From Magnetococcales bacterium (GTDB taxonomy: Bacteria > Pseudomonadota > Magnetococcia > Magnetococcales > JADFYX01), in the NCBI GenBank assembly GCA_015232405.1, contig JADFZS010000042.1, forward strand, positions 1-41,218: a stretch of 41,218 nucleotides of DNA, written 5' to 3'. This document shows positions 19,601 through 27,198 of the stretch, in pieces; positions within the stretch are counted from its first letter, which is position 1; each line of letters begins with the position of its first letter. Made by a program: the position numbers and the translations under genes. A model generated the notes under the pieces. The model saw only the letters and a program-made list of their open reading frames with translations. It was not told the DNA's origin and searched no databases.

Positions 19601-20562
19601 ATTGTGCCAATGATGGCTTAGAAGCAATAGGTATGATAGCAACTTCAAATACCGACTATGAAGTGGTTTTCATGGATATACAGATGCCGAAGATGGACGG
19701 TTATGAAGCAACCAGAATAATCCGTAAGGACCATGATCTATCACAACTACCCATTATAGCCATGACCGCAAACGCCATGTCGGGAGACCGTGAAAAAAGT
19801 CTGCTTAGTGGAATGAACGACCATATCAATAAACCTTATGAGGTAAAGATGATCCATGATTGTCTTCTACAATGGATCAAACCCAAAACAGGTGAGCAGA
19901 TAGTGAAAAATCGAAACCAAGATGAAAATGAGCAGATTTCAACGATACCATTTCCTGAAAAACTACCAGGGTTGGATATTCAAGATGCAATGCTAAGAAT
20001 GGAAGGAGATCAAGACCTCTACCAAAAACTATTGGGGAATTTCCTTTTAAACCATAAAGATGTACCAAATCAGGTAGAAGATGCACTGAAATCTGGAGAT
20101 AACAGTCAAGCACTTAAACTACTTCACTCTTTAAAGGGTACATCAGGCAACCTTTCTGCCAAAGAGCTATCTAACGTAGCAATCGAGATGGAAGCTGCCA
20201 TCAAAAATGGTGAAACTCACAGTGTACCTGAGCTGCAAGAGAGATTATATCAAGAGGTTAACAGGGTTATTGAGTCTAAAAAAATTCTTGCTGATAAAAC
20301 CAGCAACACAGGTATCACAAAAGCAGTTAGTATGGACGATGAACAACTTATTAATATTTTAAAGGAGCTTGAACAGGCGTTGACAATCAAAGATTTAAAA
20401 GCGGAGAACCTTTTAAAAACAATAAGGGAGAAGGTTGGTAATGAGCATTGTAAAACTGAACTGAATGACCTTGGCAACCACATTGATCAGTTGGATTTTG
20501 ACAGTGCTTTAATACAATTGAATATGGTTACTGACTCCTTGAAGATATCCTTAAAAGAGTGA
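16624..20562 (+). CDS. Large hybrid histidine kinase: TM-PAS-PAS-GAF-HisKA-HATPase-REC-REC-HPt
   Basis: 1312 residues from GTG 16624 (AGGA at 16614-16617). Three N-terminal membrane helices (about 9-28, 40-62, 88-108), PAS1 (about 135-255, with HHSRPDGSPYPDEECP), PAS2 (about 262-380), GAF (about 400-545, GYCLCGQAA), HisKA with His579 (NMSHEIRTPMNAVVG), HATPase_c (GIGMTNEQ, GTGLGLA), REC1 (about 815-935, Asp871), REC2 (about 960-1080, Asp1018), HPt with His1168 (LHSLKGTSGNLSA) and a helical tail. REC1 looks degenerate: the acidic pair reads VNDH instead of VDDN and the KP lysine is replaced (LFYPLG). REC2 is intact. Paralogous to the truncated kinase at 1-1962. It ends 31 bases before the acetolactate-synthase-like gene and could be co-transcribed with it. 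Confidence 0.95.
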   Translation: MIINSIPLMTFIDIVIFCGTMVVGWQFLKNMETLRDLKVLRPIFLMLLGLFFIAIFYLVDLVTMFILPLFMTMTEAMAIMWELHLNWKWLISLFGVGFILSGLFKLIKTLFPHIIAIQSRLKGNLDKLEIEVERKNLEFGLILDTAGEGIYGLDLNGKTTFINPAGAKMTGWEMDELIGKHQHSIIHHSRPDGSPYPDEECPALATFKYGKIHHVEDDVFWRKDGSSFEVEYTSSPMVKDGQIIGSVVVFRDISNRKKAQDTIVESARKYRQLMDSANDAILVADAKTGVVLESNRMAAVLLGRSAAEISGMQQSDLHSHNSYEEYKELICVNVENPYSTQKELSIVRKNGDIIPVEIRGSLIEIDGKQVIQSILRDISERKHNEELQLREHKKKVAINNLFQSSLEQHTFKETLEIALAQILFGSWIVTKEKGSIFIYDEKNSELTMAAQIGMDEQVQLACARIAMGYCLCGQAAQSKKIIYASNIDERHEIKYSGMKPHGHYCIPILSHEKLIGVINLYLAEEHQRDPEEEEFLMVMANSLAGVIEKHQTDHKLELAKQTAEDANQAKSDFLANMSHEIRTPMNAVVGMTHLISQTDLSEKQQDYVEKIKGASQSLLGIINDILDFSKIEARKLDLEFAEFHLSDVINSVMAVVDKKATNKMLKIIPSIPANVPTALIGDSLRLGQILSNLLTNAVKFTESGKIILAVEVLHNAPNLVRFAFSIQDSGIGMTNEQQKSLFQPFHQADTSTTREYGGTGLGLAICKELVGMMGGSIQVKSAPNEGTTVNFSVAFGRQPTTTKSNLITPDDLHKMRVLVVNDHAPSRSLLMTYLRSFKFLVDEASTGEAALDKILAASTSSEESYKLILMDWRMPGMDGIQTSIKIRKSPDISPSPYIILVTAFGREEIAMQSEEAGLNGYLFYPLGRSMLFDTIMEVLNKDVRPYRPLQNDQGGRKEDLKLIHGAKVLLVEDNETNQQVASEIFEKAGLIVDCANDGLEAIGMIATSNTDYEVVFMDIQMPKMDGYEATRIIRKDHDLSQLPIIAMTANAMSGDREKSLLSGMNDHINKPYEVKMIHDCLLQWIKPKTGEQIVKNRNQDENEQISTIPFPEKLPGLDIQDAMLRMEGDQDLYQKLLGNFLLNHKDVPNQVEDALKSGDNSQALKLLHSLKGTSGNLSAKELSNVAIEMEAAIKNGETHSVPELQERLYQEVNRVIESKKILADKTSNTGITKAVSMDDEQLINILKELEQALTIKDLKAENLLKTIREKVGNEHCKTELNDLGNHIDQLDFDSALIQLNMVTDSLKISLKE

Positions 20563-20593
20563 TTATTTGTAGATAATAAAAAGAGGTAAAACC

Positions 20594-22246
20594 ATGAGCC
20601 AAATGACAAAAGCTTCAGACCTACTTGTTCGCTCCTTGGAGGCAGAGGGGGTATCATATATATTCGCTGTTCCCGGTGAGGAGAATCTTGATTTGGTGGA
20701 GTCCCTGCGAACCTCCAAAATTGAGCTGATACTCACCCGTCATGAACAGGGAGCCGCCTTTATGGCTGCTACCTATGGTCGCTTGACCGGAAATGCCGGG
20801 GTCTGTATGGCTACTTTGGGGCCGGGAGCGACAAATTTTGCCACTCCTGCTGCTTACGCCCATTTGGGAGGTATGCCCCTGATTATGATTACCGGGCAAA
20901 AACCCATCAAAAAATCAAAACAGGGACAGTTTCAGATTATCGATATTGTGGGGCTGTTTGACCCTATCTGTAAAATGTCCAAACAGATTGTTCACGGCAA
21001 TACCATTCCTTCACTTGTGCGAGAAGCGTTTCGTATAGCCCAGGAGGAGCGACCCGGTGCGGTTCTACTGGAACTACCGGAAGATATTGCTGCCGAAGAC
21101 ACAGATGCTTCTGTTCTGCCCCCACACACCCGGCACTATGCTGTTGCTGATAAAGCAGTACTTGAAGAGGCAGCAAATATTATAAAAAACGCTAAAATGC
21201 CCCTCATACTAATTGGAGCTGGGGCCAATCGTCGTGATGCCCAACGGGCTCTTAGTGAATTTGTCAAGACAACACAGATTCCATTTTTCAACACACAGAT
21301 GGGCAAAGGGGTTGTTGATGAACGCTCTGAACTTTTCATGGGTACAGCAGCACTTTCATCGGGAGATTATCTACACTGTGCAATCGATAGAGCAGATTTA
21401 ATAATAAACATAGGTCATGATGTCGTAGAAAAACCACCATTTTTTATGGATGATAGTGGCAAACATGTCATCCATATAAATTATAAATCGGCTCAAGTGG
21501 ATCAGGTCTATTTTCCACAGGTTGAGGTGGTTGGAGATCTTGCCCGTTCCATCGAAAGATTAAAGGGAAAACTTGTTGGCAAGGTAAATTTTGATAGATC
21601 CTATTTCATGCGGATAATTGAAGATGTGGATTTACATTTAAAACAGGGGATGGATGACAACCGCTTTCCCATTATCCCCCAACGTTTGGTGGCTGATACC
21701 AGAAAGGTTATGGGGGAAAAGGATATTATAGCTCTGGATAACGGTATATATAAAATCTGGTATGCCAGAAACTACAAAGCCTACCATCCAAATACGGTAC
21801 TATTGGACAACGCCCTTGCTACAATGGGGGCAGGACTTCCATCGGCGATGATGGCTGCTATGTTAAATCCAAAACGCCGGGTTATGGCAATTTGTGGTGA
21901 TGGGGGTTTTATGATGAACTCCCAAGAGTTAGAGACCGCAGTACGGTTGGAGCTAAACCTGGTTGTAACAGTTTTGAATGATGGCTCTTACGGCATGATC
22001 CGCTGGAAACAAAAAGCTGCTGGTTTTAAAGATTGGGGATTAAAATATGGCAACCCCGATTTTGTTGATTATGCCAAAAGCTATGGAGCAAACGGGCATC
22101 GGGTTAAAAGCGTTGACGATCTTGCGCCAACCTTGGAAAAAGCCTTTAGGGCAAAAGGTGTACATCTAATAGATGTACCTGTTGACTATTCTGAAAACCA
22201 GAAAGTCTTAATTGAAGAACTTGAAAAAAAGACCTGTTTATTATGA
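20594..22246 (+). CDS. Acetolactate synthase large-subunit-like ThDP enzyme
   Basis: A 550-residue thiamine-diphosphate enzyme of the acetolactate synthase group. The N-terminal domain has Glu51 in TRHEQGAAFMA, the ThDP-activating glutamate. The LGPGATNF and PLIMITGQKP segments are typical. The C-terminal domain carries the Mg-ThDP motif CGDGGF..NDGSYG (about 433-465). The reaction would be decarboxylation of pyruvate or another 2-oxoacid with transfer of the acyl unit. No regulatory small subunit (ilvN/ilvH) is adjacent, so a catabolic-type or other carboligase is more likely than the branched-chain biosynthetic enzyme. It overlaps the aldehyde dehydrogenase by ATGA, which suggests a two-step pathway. 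AGAGG precedes the start. Confidence 0.88.
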   Translation: MSQMTKASDLLVRSLEAEGVSYIFAVPGEENLDLVESLRTSKIELILTRHEQGAAFMAATYGRLTGNAGVCMATLGPGATNFATPAAYAHLGGMPLIMITGQKPIKKSKQGQFQIIDIVGLFDPICKMSKQIVHGNTIPSLVREAFRIAQEERPGAVLLELPEDIAAEDTDASVLPPHTRHYAVADKAVLEEAANIIKNAKMPLILIGAGANRRDAQRALSEFVKTTQIPFFNTQMGKGVVDERSELFMGTAALSSGDYLHCAIDRADLIINIGHDVVEKPPFFMDDSGKHVIHINYKSAQVDQVYFPQVEVVGDLARSIERLKGKLVGKVNFDRSYFMRIIEDVDLHLKQGMDDNRFPIIPQRLVADTRKVMGEKDIIALDNGIYKIWYARNYKAYHPNTVLLDNALATMGAGLPSAMMAAMLNPKRRVMAICGDGGFMMNSQELETAVRLELNLVVTVLNDGSYGMIRWKQKAAGFKDWGLKYGNPDFVDYAKSYGANGHRVKSVDDLAPTLEKAFRAKGVHLIDVPVDYSENQKVLIEELEKKTCLL

Positions 22247-23643
22247 GCAACCCAAAACAAAACAATGAACTTGAAGTGGTAAACCCATTTGATCTAAATG
22301 TAATTGGATCTGTTCCCCTGACTGATTGGCAAACTGTAGATAGCTACCTTGCTTCTGCCCATAAACTGTTTAGCAAACGGTCAAACTGGCTGCCAGCTTT
22401 CAAACGCATTGAGATTCTTGGCAAGGCTGCTAAAGCAATGGAAGAGAGAGCTGCAGAACTTGCATATCAGATTGCCAATGAAGGGGGAAAACCTCTAATT
22501 GATGCTCGTATAGAGGTAACACGGGCCATTGATGGCATAGGGTTGTGCATAAAAGAGCTGTCCCATATGTCAGGCAGAGAAATACCCATGGATCTGACCG
22601 CTGCTGGTGCTGGCCGAATAGCCTTTACCAGCCGGGAACCCATTGGAGTTGTGGTTGCAGTATCTGCCTTCAACCATCCATTAAACCTAATAGTACATCA
22701 AGTTGCTCCTGCTGTTGCCGTCGGCTGTCCGGTACTGGTAAAACCGGCAGGAGACACACCTCTTTCATGTAAAGCCTTTGTCGATATCCTCTATGAAGCA
22801 GGGCTACCAGAAGAGTGGTGTCGATTTGTAGCCTGTGATAACAACACCGCCCAAAAGATGATCACCGATCCACGGGTGGCATTTTTCTCATTTATCGGCT
22901 CAGGTAGGGTCGGCTGGATGTTACGCTCTAAACTTGCTCCAGGTACACGTTGTGCTTTGGAACATGGTGGTGTTGCCCCGGTAATTATCGATAACAGTGC
23001 CGACTTTGCCACCATGATACCAAGTTTGGTAAAAGGGGGATTCTACCACTCTGGTCAAGTTTGTGTTTCGGTTCAAAGAGTATTTGCACCTAGAAACATT
23101 GCTGAAGAGTTGGCACAAAAAATTGCCGAAAGCGCAAAAAAACTTGTTGTTGGCAATGCCATAGATGAGAACACTGAATGTGGTCCCTTGATTCGACCTG
23201 ATGAGGTAGATCGTGTGGCACAATGGATAGATGAAGCAAAAAATAGTGGTGCTAATGTGATATCTGGTGGTAACAGGTTAAGCAGTACCACATATGAGCC
23301 AACGGTGTTGTTAAATCCAGCACAAGAGGCAAAGGTCTCCACCCAGGAGATATTCGGCCCTGCCATATGTCTGTACAGTTATGACTCCATACAAGAGGCA
23401 TATGCCAAAGCCAACAGTCTACCTTTTGCTTTCCAAGCATCTGTATTTACCAAAAACCTTGATGTTGCCATGGAATCAATCAGGGAGTTGGATGCAACAG
23501 CAGTTATGGTTAATGACCATACCGCTTTTCGTGTGGACTGGATGCCTTTTGCAGGACGTAGGGAGTCTGGCTATAACACTGGGGGTATTGGTTATACCAT
23601 GCATGACATGACACAGGATAAAATGGCGGTTATAAAGCTATAA
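22243..23643 (+). CDS. NAD(P)-dependent aldehyde dehydrogenase
   Basis: A 466-residue member of the aldehyde dehydrogenase superfamily. Visible: SAFNHPLNLIVHQVAPAVAVGCPVLVKPA (cofactor-binding region with the conserved Asn and Lys), FSFIGSGRVG, the general base Glu240 in ALEHGG (usually ELGG), the nucleophile Cys274 in GQVCVSVQRV, and EIFGPA. It should oxidise an aldehyde to an acid or acyl product; the substrate is not readable. It starts in an ATGA overlap with the preceding ThDP enzyme, so the two are made together and may act in sequence. A strong terminator follows directly. Confidence 0.92.
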   Translation: MSNPKQNNELEVVNPFDLNVIGSVPLTDWQTVDSYLASAHKLFSKRSNWLPAFKRIEILGKAAKAMEERAAELAYQIANEGGKPLIDARIEVTRAIDGIGLCIKELSHMSGREIPMDLTAAGAGRIAFTSREPIGVVVAVSAFNHPLNLIVHQVAPAVAVGCPVLVKPAGDTPLSCKAFVDILYEAGLPEEWCRFVACDNNTAQKMITDPRVAFFSFIGSGRVGWMLRSKLAPGTRCALEHGGVAPVIIDNSADFATMIPSLVKGGFYHSGQVCVSVQRVFAPRNIAEELAQKIAESAKKLVVGNAIDENTECGPLIRPDEVDRVAQWIDEAKNSGANVISGGNRLSSTTYEPTVLLNPAQEAKVSTQEIFGPAICLYSYDSIQEAYAKANSLPFAFQASVFTKNLDVAMESIRELDATAVMVNDHTAFRVDWMPFAGRRESGYNTGGIGYTMHDMTQDKMAVIKL

Positions 23644-23651
23644 GCGATATA

Positions 23652-23687
23652 AAAAAGAAGGAGCAAGCAAGCTTGCTCCTTCTTTTT
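23652..23687. terminator. Strong bidirectional intrinsic terminator
   Basis: A perfect inverted repeat with arms 23652-23668 and 23671-23687 (core GAAGGAGCAAGC / GCTTGCTCCTTC). An A-run on the left and T-run on the right make it work for both strands. It lies eight bases after the aldehyde dehydrogenase stop and 35 bases beyond the end of the convergent minus-strand gene at 23723. Confidence 0.92.
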
Positions 23688-23722
23688 ATTTAAAAACAAT
23701 TTACCAAAAAATGAGAGAAACC

Positions 23723-24343
23723 TTACGGCATCCAATCCATAAAATCGCCCATACGGTTCATTGTAGGTGAGACACTGCGGGTCATTCCTCGCAGATCATA
23801 GCTCATCATACTGGTATTGTTAGTCATAATAGCCATATTGGCACTCATACTCGCCATATTTAAGGTCATATTATGCATATCCTTACCCATCTGTGGCATT
23901 GCCACCAACATCTCATGGATACCTTGTAGTTTAGAAAGATGGATAACAAAATTATCAATATTTTTTACGGAAGCTTCACTTTTTACATCCGTTAAAATTG
24001 TGTCTACAGTGGCAATGATATTATCAACTCTCTGAATTGGGGTTTTGCCAGTTTTAGCATCTTTTTCATTCAGTGAGGTGAGCATGGAGCTGGTCTGTTT
24101 CATGATGTTGTTCAAATAGTCCATATCCTCCTTTAGCTCTTTAATGGTACTGGTTGCCTCAGCTTTAACCACCCACTCAACCCCCATAAACAGAACCAAG
24201 GAGAATACACAGGCAAATAAAACCATCCCCTTTCTTAACATTCCCTCTAAACGCAGTGTTCGCTTTTCAGACCTCTCAACCAACTTGGTCAAGTCAGCAA
24301 CACTCTGTTGCAAAAGCTCATTCTCATTTTTTTTATTGTCCAT
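23723..24343 (-). CDS. Membrane-anchored coiled-coil protein with Met-rich tail
   Basis: A 206-residue protein I cannot assign to a named family. It has an N-terminal charged coil (about 1-30), one membrane helix (about 37-58, MVLFACVFSLVLFMGVEWVV), a long heptad-rich segment (about 60-150) and a C-terminal tail in which Met recurs at short intervals (MNMTLNMASMSANMAIM). The tail probably lies in the periplasm if the N-terminus is cytoplasmic. Met-rich periplasmic segments sometimes bind Cu(I), but the spacing here also fits a helical repeat, so this is only a suggestion. It lies 18 bases downstream of the TrpB2 gene on the same strand. Confidence 0.75.
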   Translation of the reverse strand: MDNKKNENELLQQSVADLTKLVERSEKRTLRLEGMLRKGMVLFACVFSLVLFMGVEWVVKAEATSTIKELKEDMDYLNNIMKQTSSMLTSLNEKDAKTGKTPIQRVDNIIATVDTILTDVKSEASVKNIDNFVIHLSKLQGIHEMLVAMPQMGKDMHNMTLNMASMSANMAIMTNNTSMMSYDLRGMTRSVSPTMNRMGDFMDWMP

Positions 24344-24361
24344 TGTTTTTTTTATCCATTA

Positions 24362-25714
24362 TCAAGGGTTTTTAGGTAGACGCGATAGGGCATCTTTAAT
24401 GGCCGCTTCTGGATAGTCATAATCTTCTAGCTCTCCAGCAAAATATTTATCGTAGGAGGCCATATCAAAATGTCCATGTCCTGAGAGGGTAAAGAAGATG
24501 GTTTTCTCCTCACCACTCTCTTTACATACCAACGCCTCATCGATTGCACTTCTAACAGCATGGCAAGACTCAGGAGCTGGGATGATGCCCTCTGCCTTGG
24601 CAAATGTGACTCCAGCCTCAAAGGTTGCTAGCTGCTGAACAGAACGGGCCTCCACAATACCCTCATGGACCAACTGGGATAGCAGGGATGATTCACCGTG
24701 ATAACGGAGCCCACCAGCGTGAATGCTTGGAGGCATGAAGTTGCTGCCTAAAGTATACATTAAAGTTTGTGGGGTTAAGTTTGCGGTATCGCCATAATCG
24801 TAAGCGTAGTGTCCCCTTGTCATGGTTGGGCAAGAGGCTGGTTCTACACCGATAAGTCTAATATCTTTACCAGCAGCTTTATCGGCTAAAAATGGAAATG
24901 CAGTACCAGCAAAGTTGGAGCCGCCACCACAACAACCGATAACAATATCGGGAAAGTCACCGGCTTTTTCAAACTGTTTTTTTGCCTCCAGGCCAATAAC
25001 AGTCTGATGCAACAGCACATGATTTAAAACCGACCCCAAAGCATAGTTGGTATCAGCATTTGTTGCTGCCTCTTCAACCGCCTCAGAGATAGCCAGACCA
25101 AGTGAACCGGGGTTGTTGGGATCAGCAGCAAGAGCAGCACGACCAGCATTTGTCATGTTGGTTGGGCTGGCAAAAACCTCAGCTCCCCATGTCTCCATCA
25201 TTGAACGACGAAAGGGCTTTTGACCATAGCTGACTTTAACCATGTAAACACGTACATCAAGGCCAAACATCTGCCCGGCAAGTGCCATTGAAGAACCCCA
25301 CTGGCCTGCACCTGTTTCAGTAGCAATACGTTTGATACCAGCCTCTTTATTATAATATGCTTGGGGAATAGCGGTGTTTGGCTTGTGGGACCCTGCTGGG
25401 CTTACGCCTTCATATTTATAATATATTTTAGCTGGGGTTCCCAACTTCTCTTCTAGGCGGACAGCTCTTTTCAAAGGTGCTGGTCGCCATAGAGCATAAA
25501 TCTCTCTTACCGGCTCTGGTATTGCAATCCATCTTTCAGGTGACATCTCTTGCTGAATTAGAGCTTCTGGAAAAATAGCCAACAGTGCATCAGGTGAAAT
25601 GGGCTTGCCATCAGGACCCAATGGAGGAGCCGGAGGGGTTGGCAAATCAGGAATAACATTATACCAATGGGTTGGAATTTCTGACTCTTCAAGTAAAAAT
25701 GTTGTGTTCTTCAT
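24362..25714 (-). CDS. trpB2: TrpB2-type tryptophan synthase beta chain
   Basis: A 450-residue PLP enzyme of the TrpB2 class, recognisable by its length beyond TrpB1 and by the N-terminal Pro-rich extension ([17 protein letters not shown]). The PLP lysine is Lys111 in [15 protein letters not shown]; the phosphate-binding loop is [10 protein letters not shown] near 260. TrpB2 condenses indole with serine (or phosphoserine) and usually acts without a TrpA partner; no trpA or other trp gene is present, consistent with indole salvage. AGAGGA precedes ATG 25714. It is probably co-transcribed with the downstream Met-rich-tail gene. Confidence 0.93.
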   Translation of the reverse strand: MKNTTFLLEESEIPTHWYNVIPDLPTPPAPPLGPDGKPISPDALLAIFPEALIQQEMSPERWIAIPEPVREIYALWRPAPLKRAVRLEEKLGTPAKIYYKYEGVSPAGSHKPNTAIPQAYYNKEAGIKRIATETGAGQWGSSMALAGQMFGLDVRVYMVKVSYGQKPFRRSMMETWGAEVFASPTNMTNAGRAALAADPNNPGSLGLAISEAVEEAATNADTNYALGSVLNHVLLHQTVIGLEAKKQFEKAGDFPDIVIGCCGGGSNFAGTAFPFLADKAAGKDIRLIGVEPASCPTMTRGHYAYDYGDTANLTPQTLMYTLGSNFMPPSIHAGGLRYHGESSLLSQLVHEGIVEARSVQQLATFEAGVTFAKAEGIIPAPESCHAVRSAIDEALVCKESGEEKTIFFTLSGHGHFDMASYDKYFAGELEDYDYPEAAIKDALSRLPKNP

Positions 25715-25769
25715 AGTGTATCGGTCCTCTAACTAGCTATTAATATTCAGTTTGAAAATTTGTTGATTT

Positions 25770-26498
25770 TTAAAGGGCACTCTTAATACTATCAATCCTC
25801 TCCTGTCCTGTTGGGTGAGTGCTAAGAAAAGGAAGTGAACTCCCTTTAGATTTGTTGAACATGCGTTGGTTAAATTTTAATGCTCCTTGGGGATTGAACC
25901 CTGCCTCTCTCATATACTGTAAACCAAGGGCATCAGCTTCCCTCTCCTGATCTCGATCAAATTTCCTTTTTACCAGGGTGACACCAGCATCGGATAACAT
26001 TCCGGCTCCAGGTATCCCTGCCATTGATAAGCCAAACCCCACCGCATAACCAAGGGCATTCAGACCTCCATCTCTATCACTGCTCTTTTGCGAGTGTCTT
26101 TTGACATTGTGGGCGATTTCATGGCTAAAAACAAAGGCAAATTGGTCTGCGTCCTTTTGCAAAAAATCCAACATGGCTAAATTAAACGCCACCATATTGT
26201 GTTTCTCATTGGTCCAGGCAAAAGCGTTGGGGTCTTCTCCTTCTGTGATAAGCAAATGGGTTTTTATTTTGGCTACTCTCTCAATGCGATTCTTTATGAC
26301 AATAATTGAGCGAATCCAATTGGTATCTACACTGCCGATTTTTTTATTATTGCTATCGTATAAATTTACTTTGGCATATCTTGATTGGGCAATTTGGGTT
26401 GCATTCCAAACATTTGTATTAGATTTTTTTGTTGCGCAACCAAATAATGTTAAGGTTAATACTGTAACTATCAGTAATGAGCTTAGTTTAGAAAACAT
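25770..26498 (-). CDS. M48-family metalloprotease, lipoprotein
   Basis: A 242-residue peptidase of the M48 (HtpX/LoiP/Oma1-like) group. The N-terminus is a lipoprotein signal ending in TLFGC (Cys21). The zinc motif is HEIAH (His126, Glu127, His130), with the third ligand Glu187 in EREAD. This places it in the periplasm, anchored to a membrane, where relatives degrade misfolded membrane or outer-membrane proteins. It lacks the multi-TM region of HtpX. It lies 16 bases downstream of the bacteriohemerythrin gene, forming a two-gene unit. Confidence 0.93.
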   Translation of the reverse strand: MFSKLSSLLIVTVLTLTLFGCATKKSNTNVWNATQIAQSRYAKVNLYDSNNKKIGSVDTNWIRSIIVIKNRIERVAKIKTHLLITEGEDPNAFAWTNEKHNMVAFNLAMLDFLQKDADQFAFVFSHEIAHNVKRHSQKSSDRDGGLNALGYAVGFGLSMAGIPGAGMLSDAGVTLVKRKFDRDQEREADALGLQYMREAGFNPQGALKFNQRMFNKSKGSSLPFLSTHPTGQERIDSIKSAL

Positions 26499-26514
26499 AG
26501 TGAAATTCGTTTAA

Positions 26515-26901
26515 TTATCTTACAGAGAAATTTTTCAAATCCTCTTCGGTTGTATGTGAAACAAACCAATTTGTTAAAAACTGTAGAATCTGCAAGGGCA
26601 GTATCTGCTTAGATTCAATACGTGATATCATGTCATTAAGAGTGTCGGATAACAAGATGTGCATAGTTTTATGCTCTTCCAGGTTGGAAACACCCAACTT
26701 ATACATGATATTCTCTTCAGATAAAAAATGGAACTGCGAATAACTATGCAGCTCTTGCAATAGTTTGGTCTGGTATGAGACATCGCTAGGTTTTAGTAGC
26801 TCATGATTTATTCGGTTGATCAAGTTGGCAAAATATCTATGCTGTGCATCAATGTCCTCATTACCGGTTGTGTAGTTCTGTTTCCATGAGACAAGATCCA
26901 T
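26515..26901 (-). CDS. Bacteriohemerythrin
   Basis: A 128-residue single-domain hemerythrin. All seven di-iron ligands are present: His21 (IDAQHRYF), His58 and Glu62 (FHFLSEE), His77 and His81 (HKTMH), His116 and Asp121 (SHTTEEDL). Such proteins bind O2 reversibly and serve in oxygen storage, delivery or sensing. A G-rich stretch (eight G) stands just before ATG 26901 and may be the ribosome site. The next gene is a protease lipoprotein. A second, longer hemerythrin lies at 38807. Confidence 0.95.
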   Translation of the reverse strand: MDLVSWKQNYTTGNEDIDAQHRYFANLINRINHELLKPSDVSYQTKLLQELHSYSQFHFLSEENIMYKLGVSNLEEHKTMHILLSDTLNDMISRIESKQILPLQILQFLTNWFVSHTTEEDLKNFSVR

Positions 26902-27198
26902 ACCCCCCCCTGTTCAACTATTACTTATTGTTTTTTTAAGTTTGTTTATATAAACAGCCAATCGTAATAGTGACATGCATTATAATTTGAAAAAATCAGT
27001 TTAAAAATACCAAGCTTTTTGCCAATAGTTTAAAAGCATACGAGATATTAACAGTGATTATTTTGTTCAACAAGTTAATCTTAACCACAAACATATCCTT
27101 GATGCCCTGGAGGTGTTGGTTGAAAGCTTGAGGGATATTGTATATTATTGGCTCTCTTTTGTTGGGTACTTGGTAAATCTAAATTTAAGGATGACCCC
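26902..27198. other. Divergent intergenic region
   Basis: This 297-base gap lies between divergent genes and should hold promoters for the hemerythrin and the zinc-ribbon operon. I recognise no gene or clear promoter here. An open stretch just before 27199 reads like protein over about 40 codons but has no start codon. Confidence 0.5.

Noticed and set aside
24362-25714. A tryptophan biosynthesis operon
   Set aside because: The enzyme is of the TrpB2 class and no trpA, trpC, trpD, trpE or trpF gene is adjacent.
27050-27198. Protein-like stretch in frame with no start before the zinc-ribbon gene
   Set aside because: No ATG/GTG/TTG with ribosome site in frame; likely chance.
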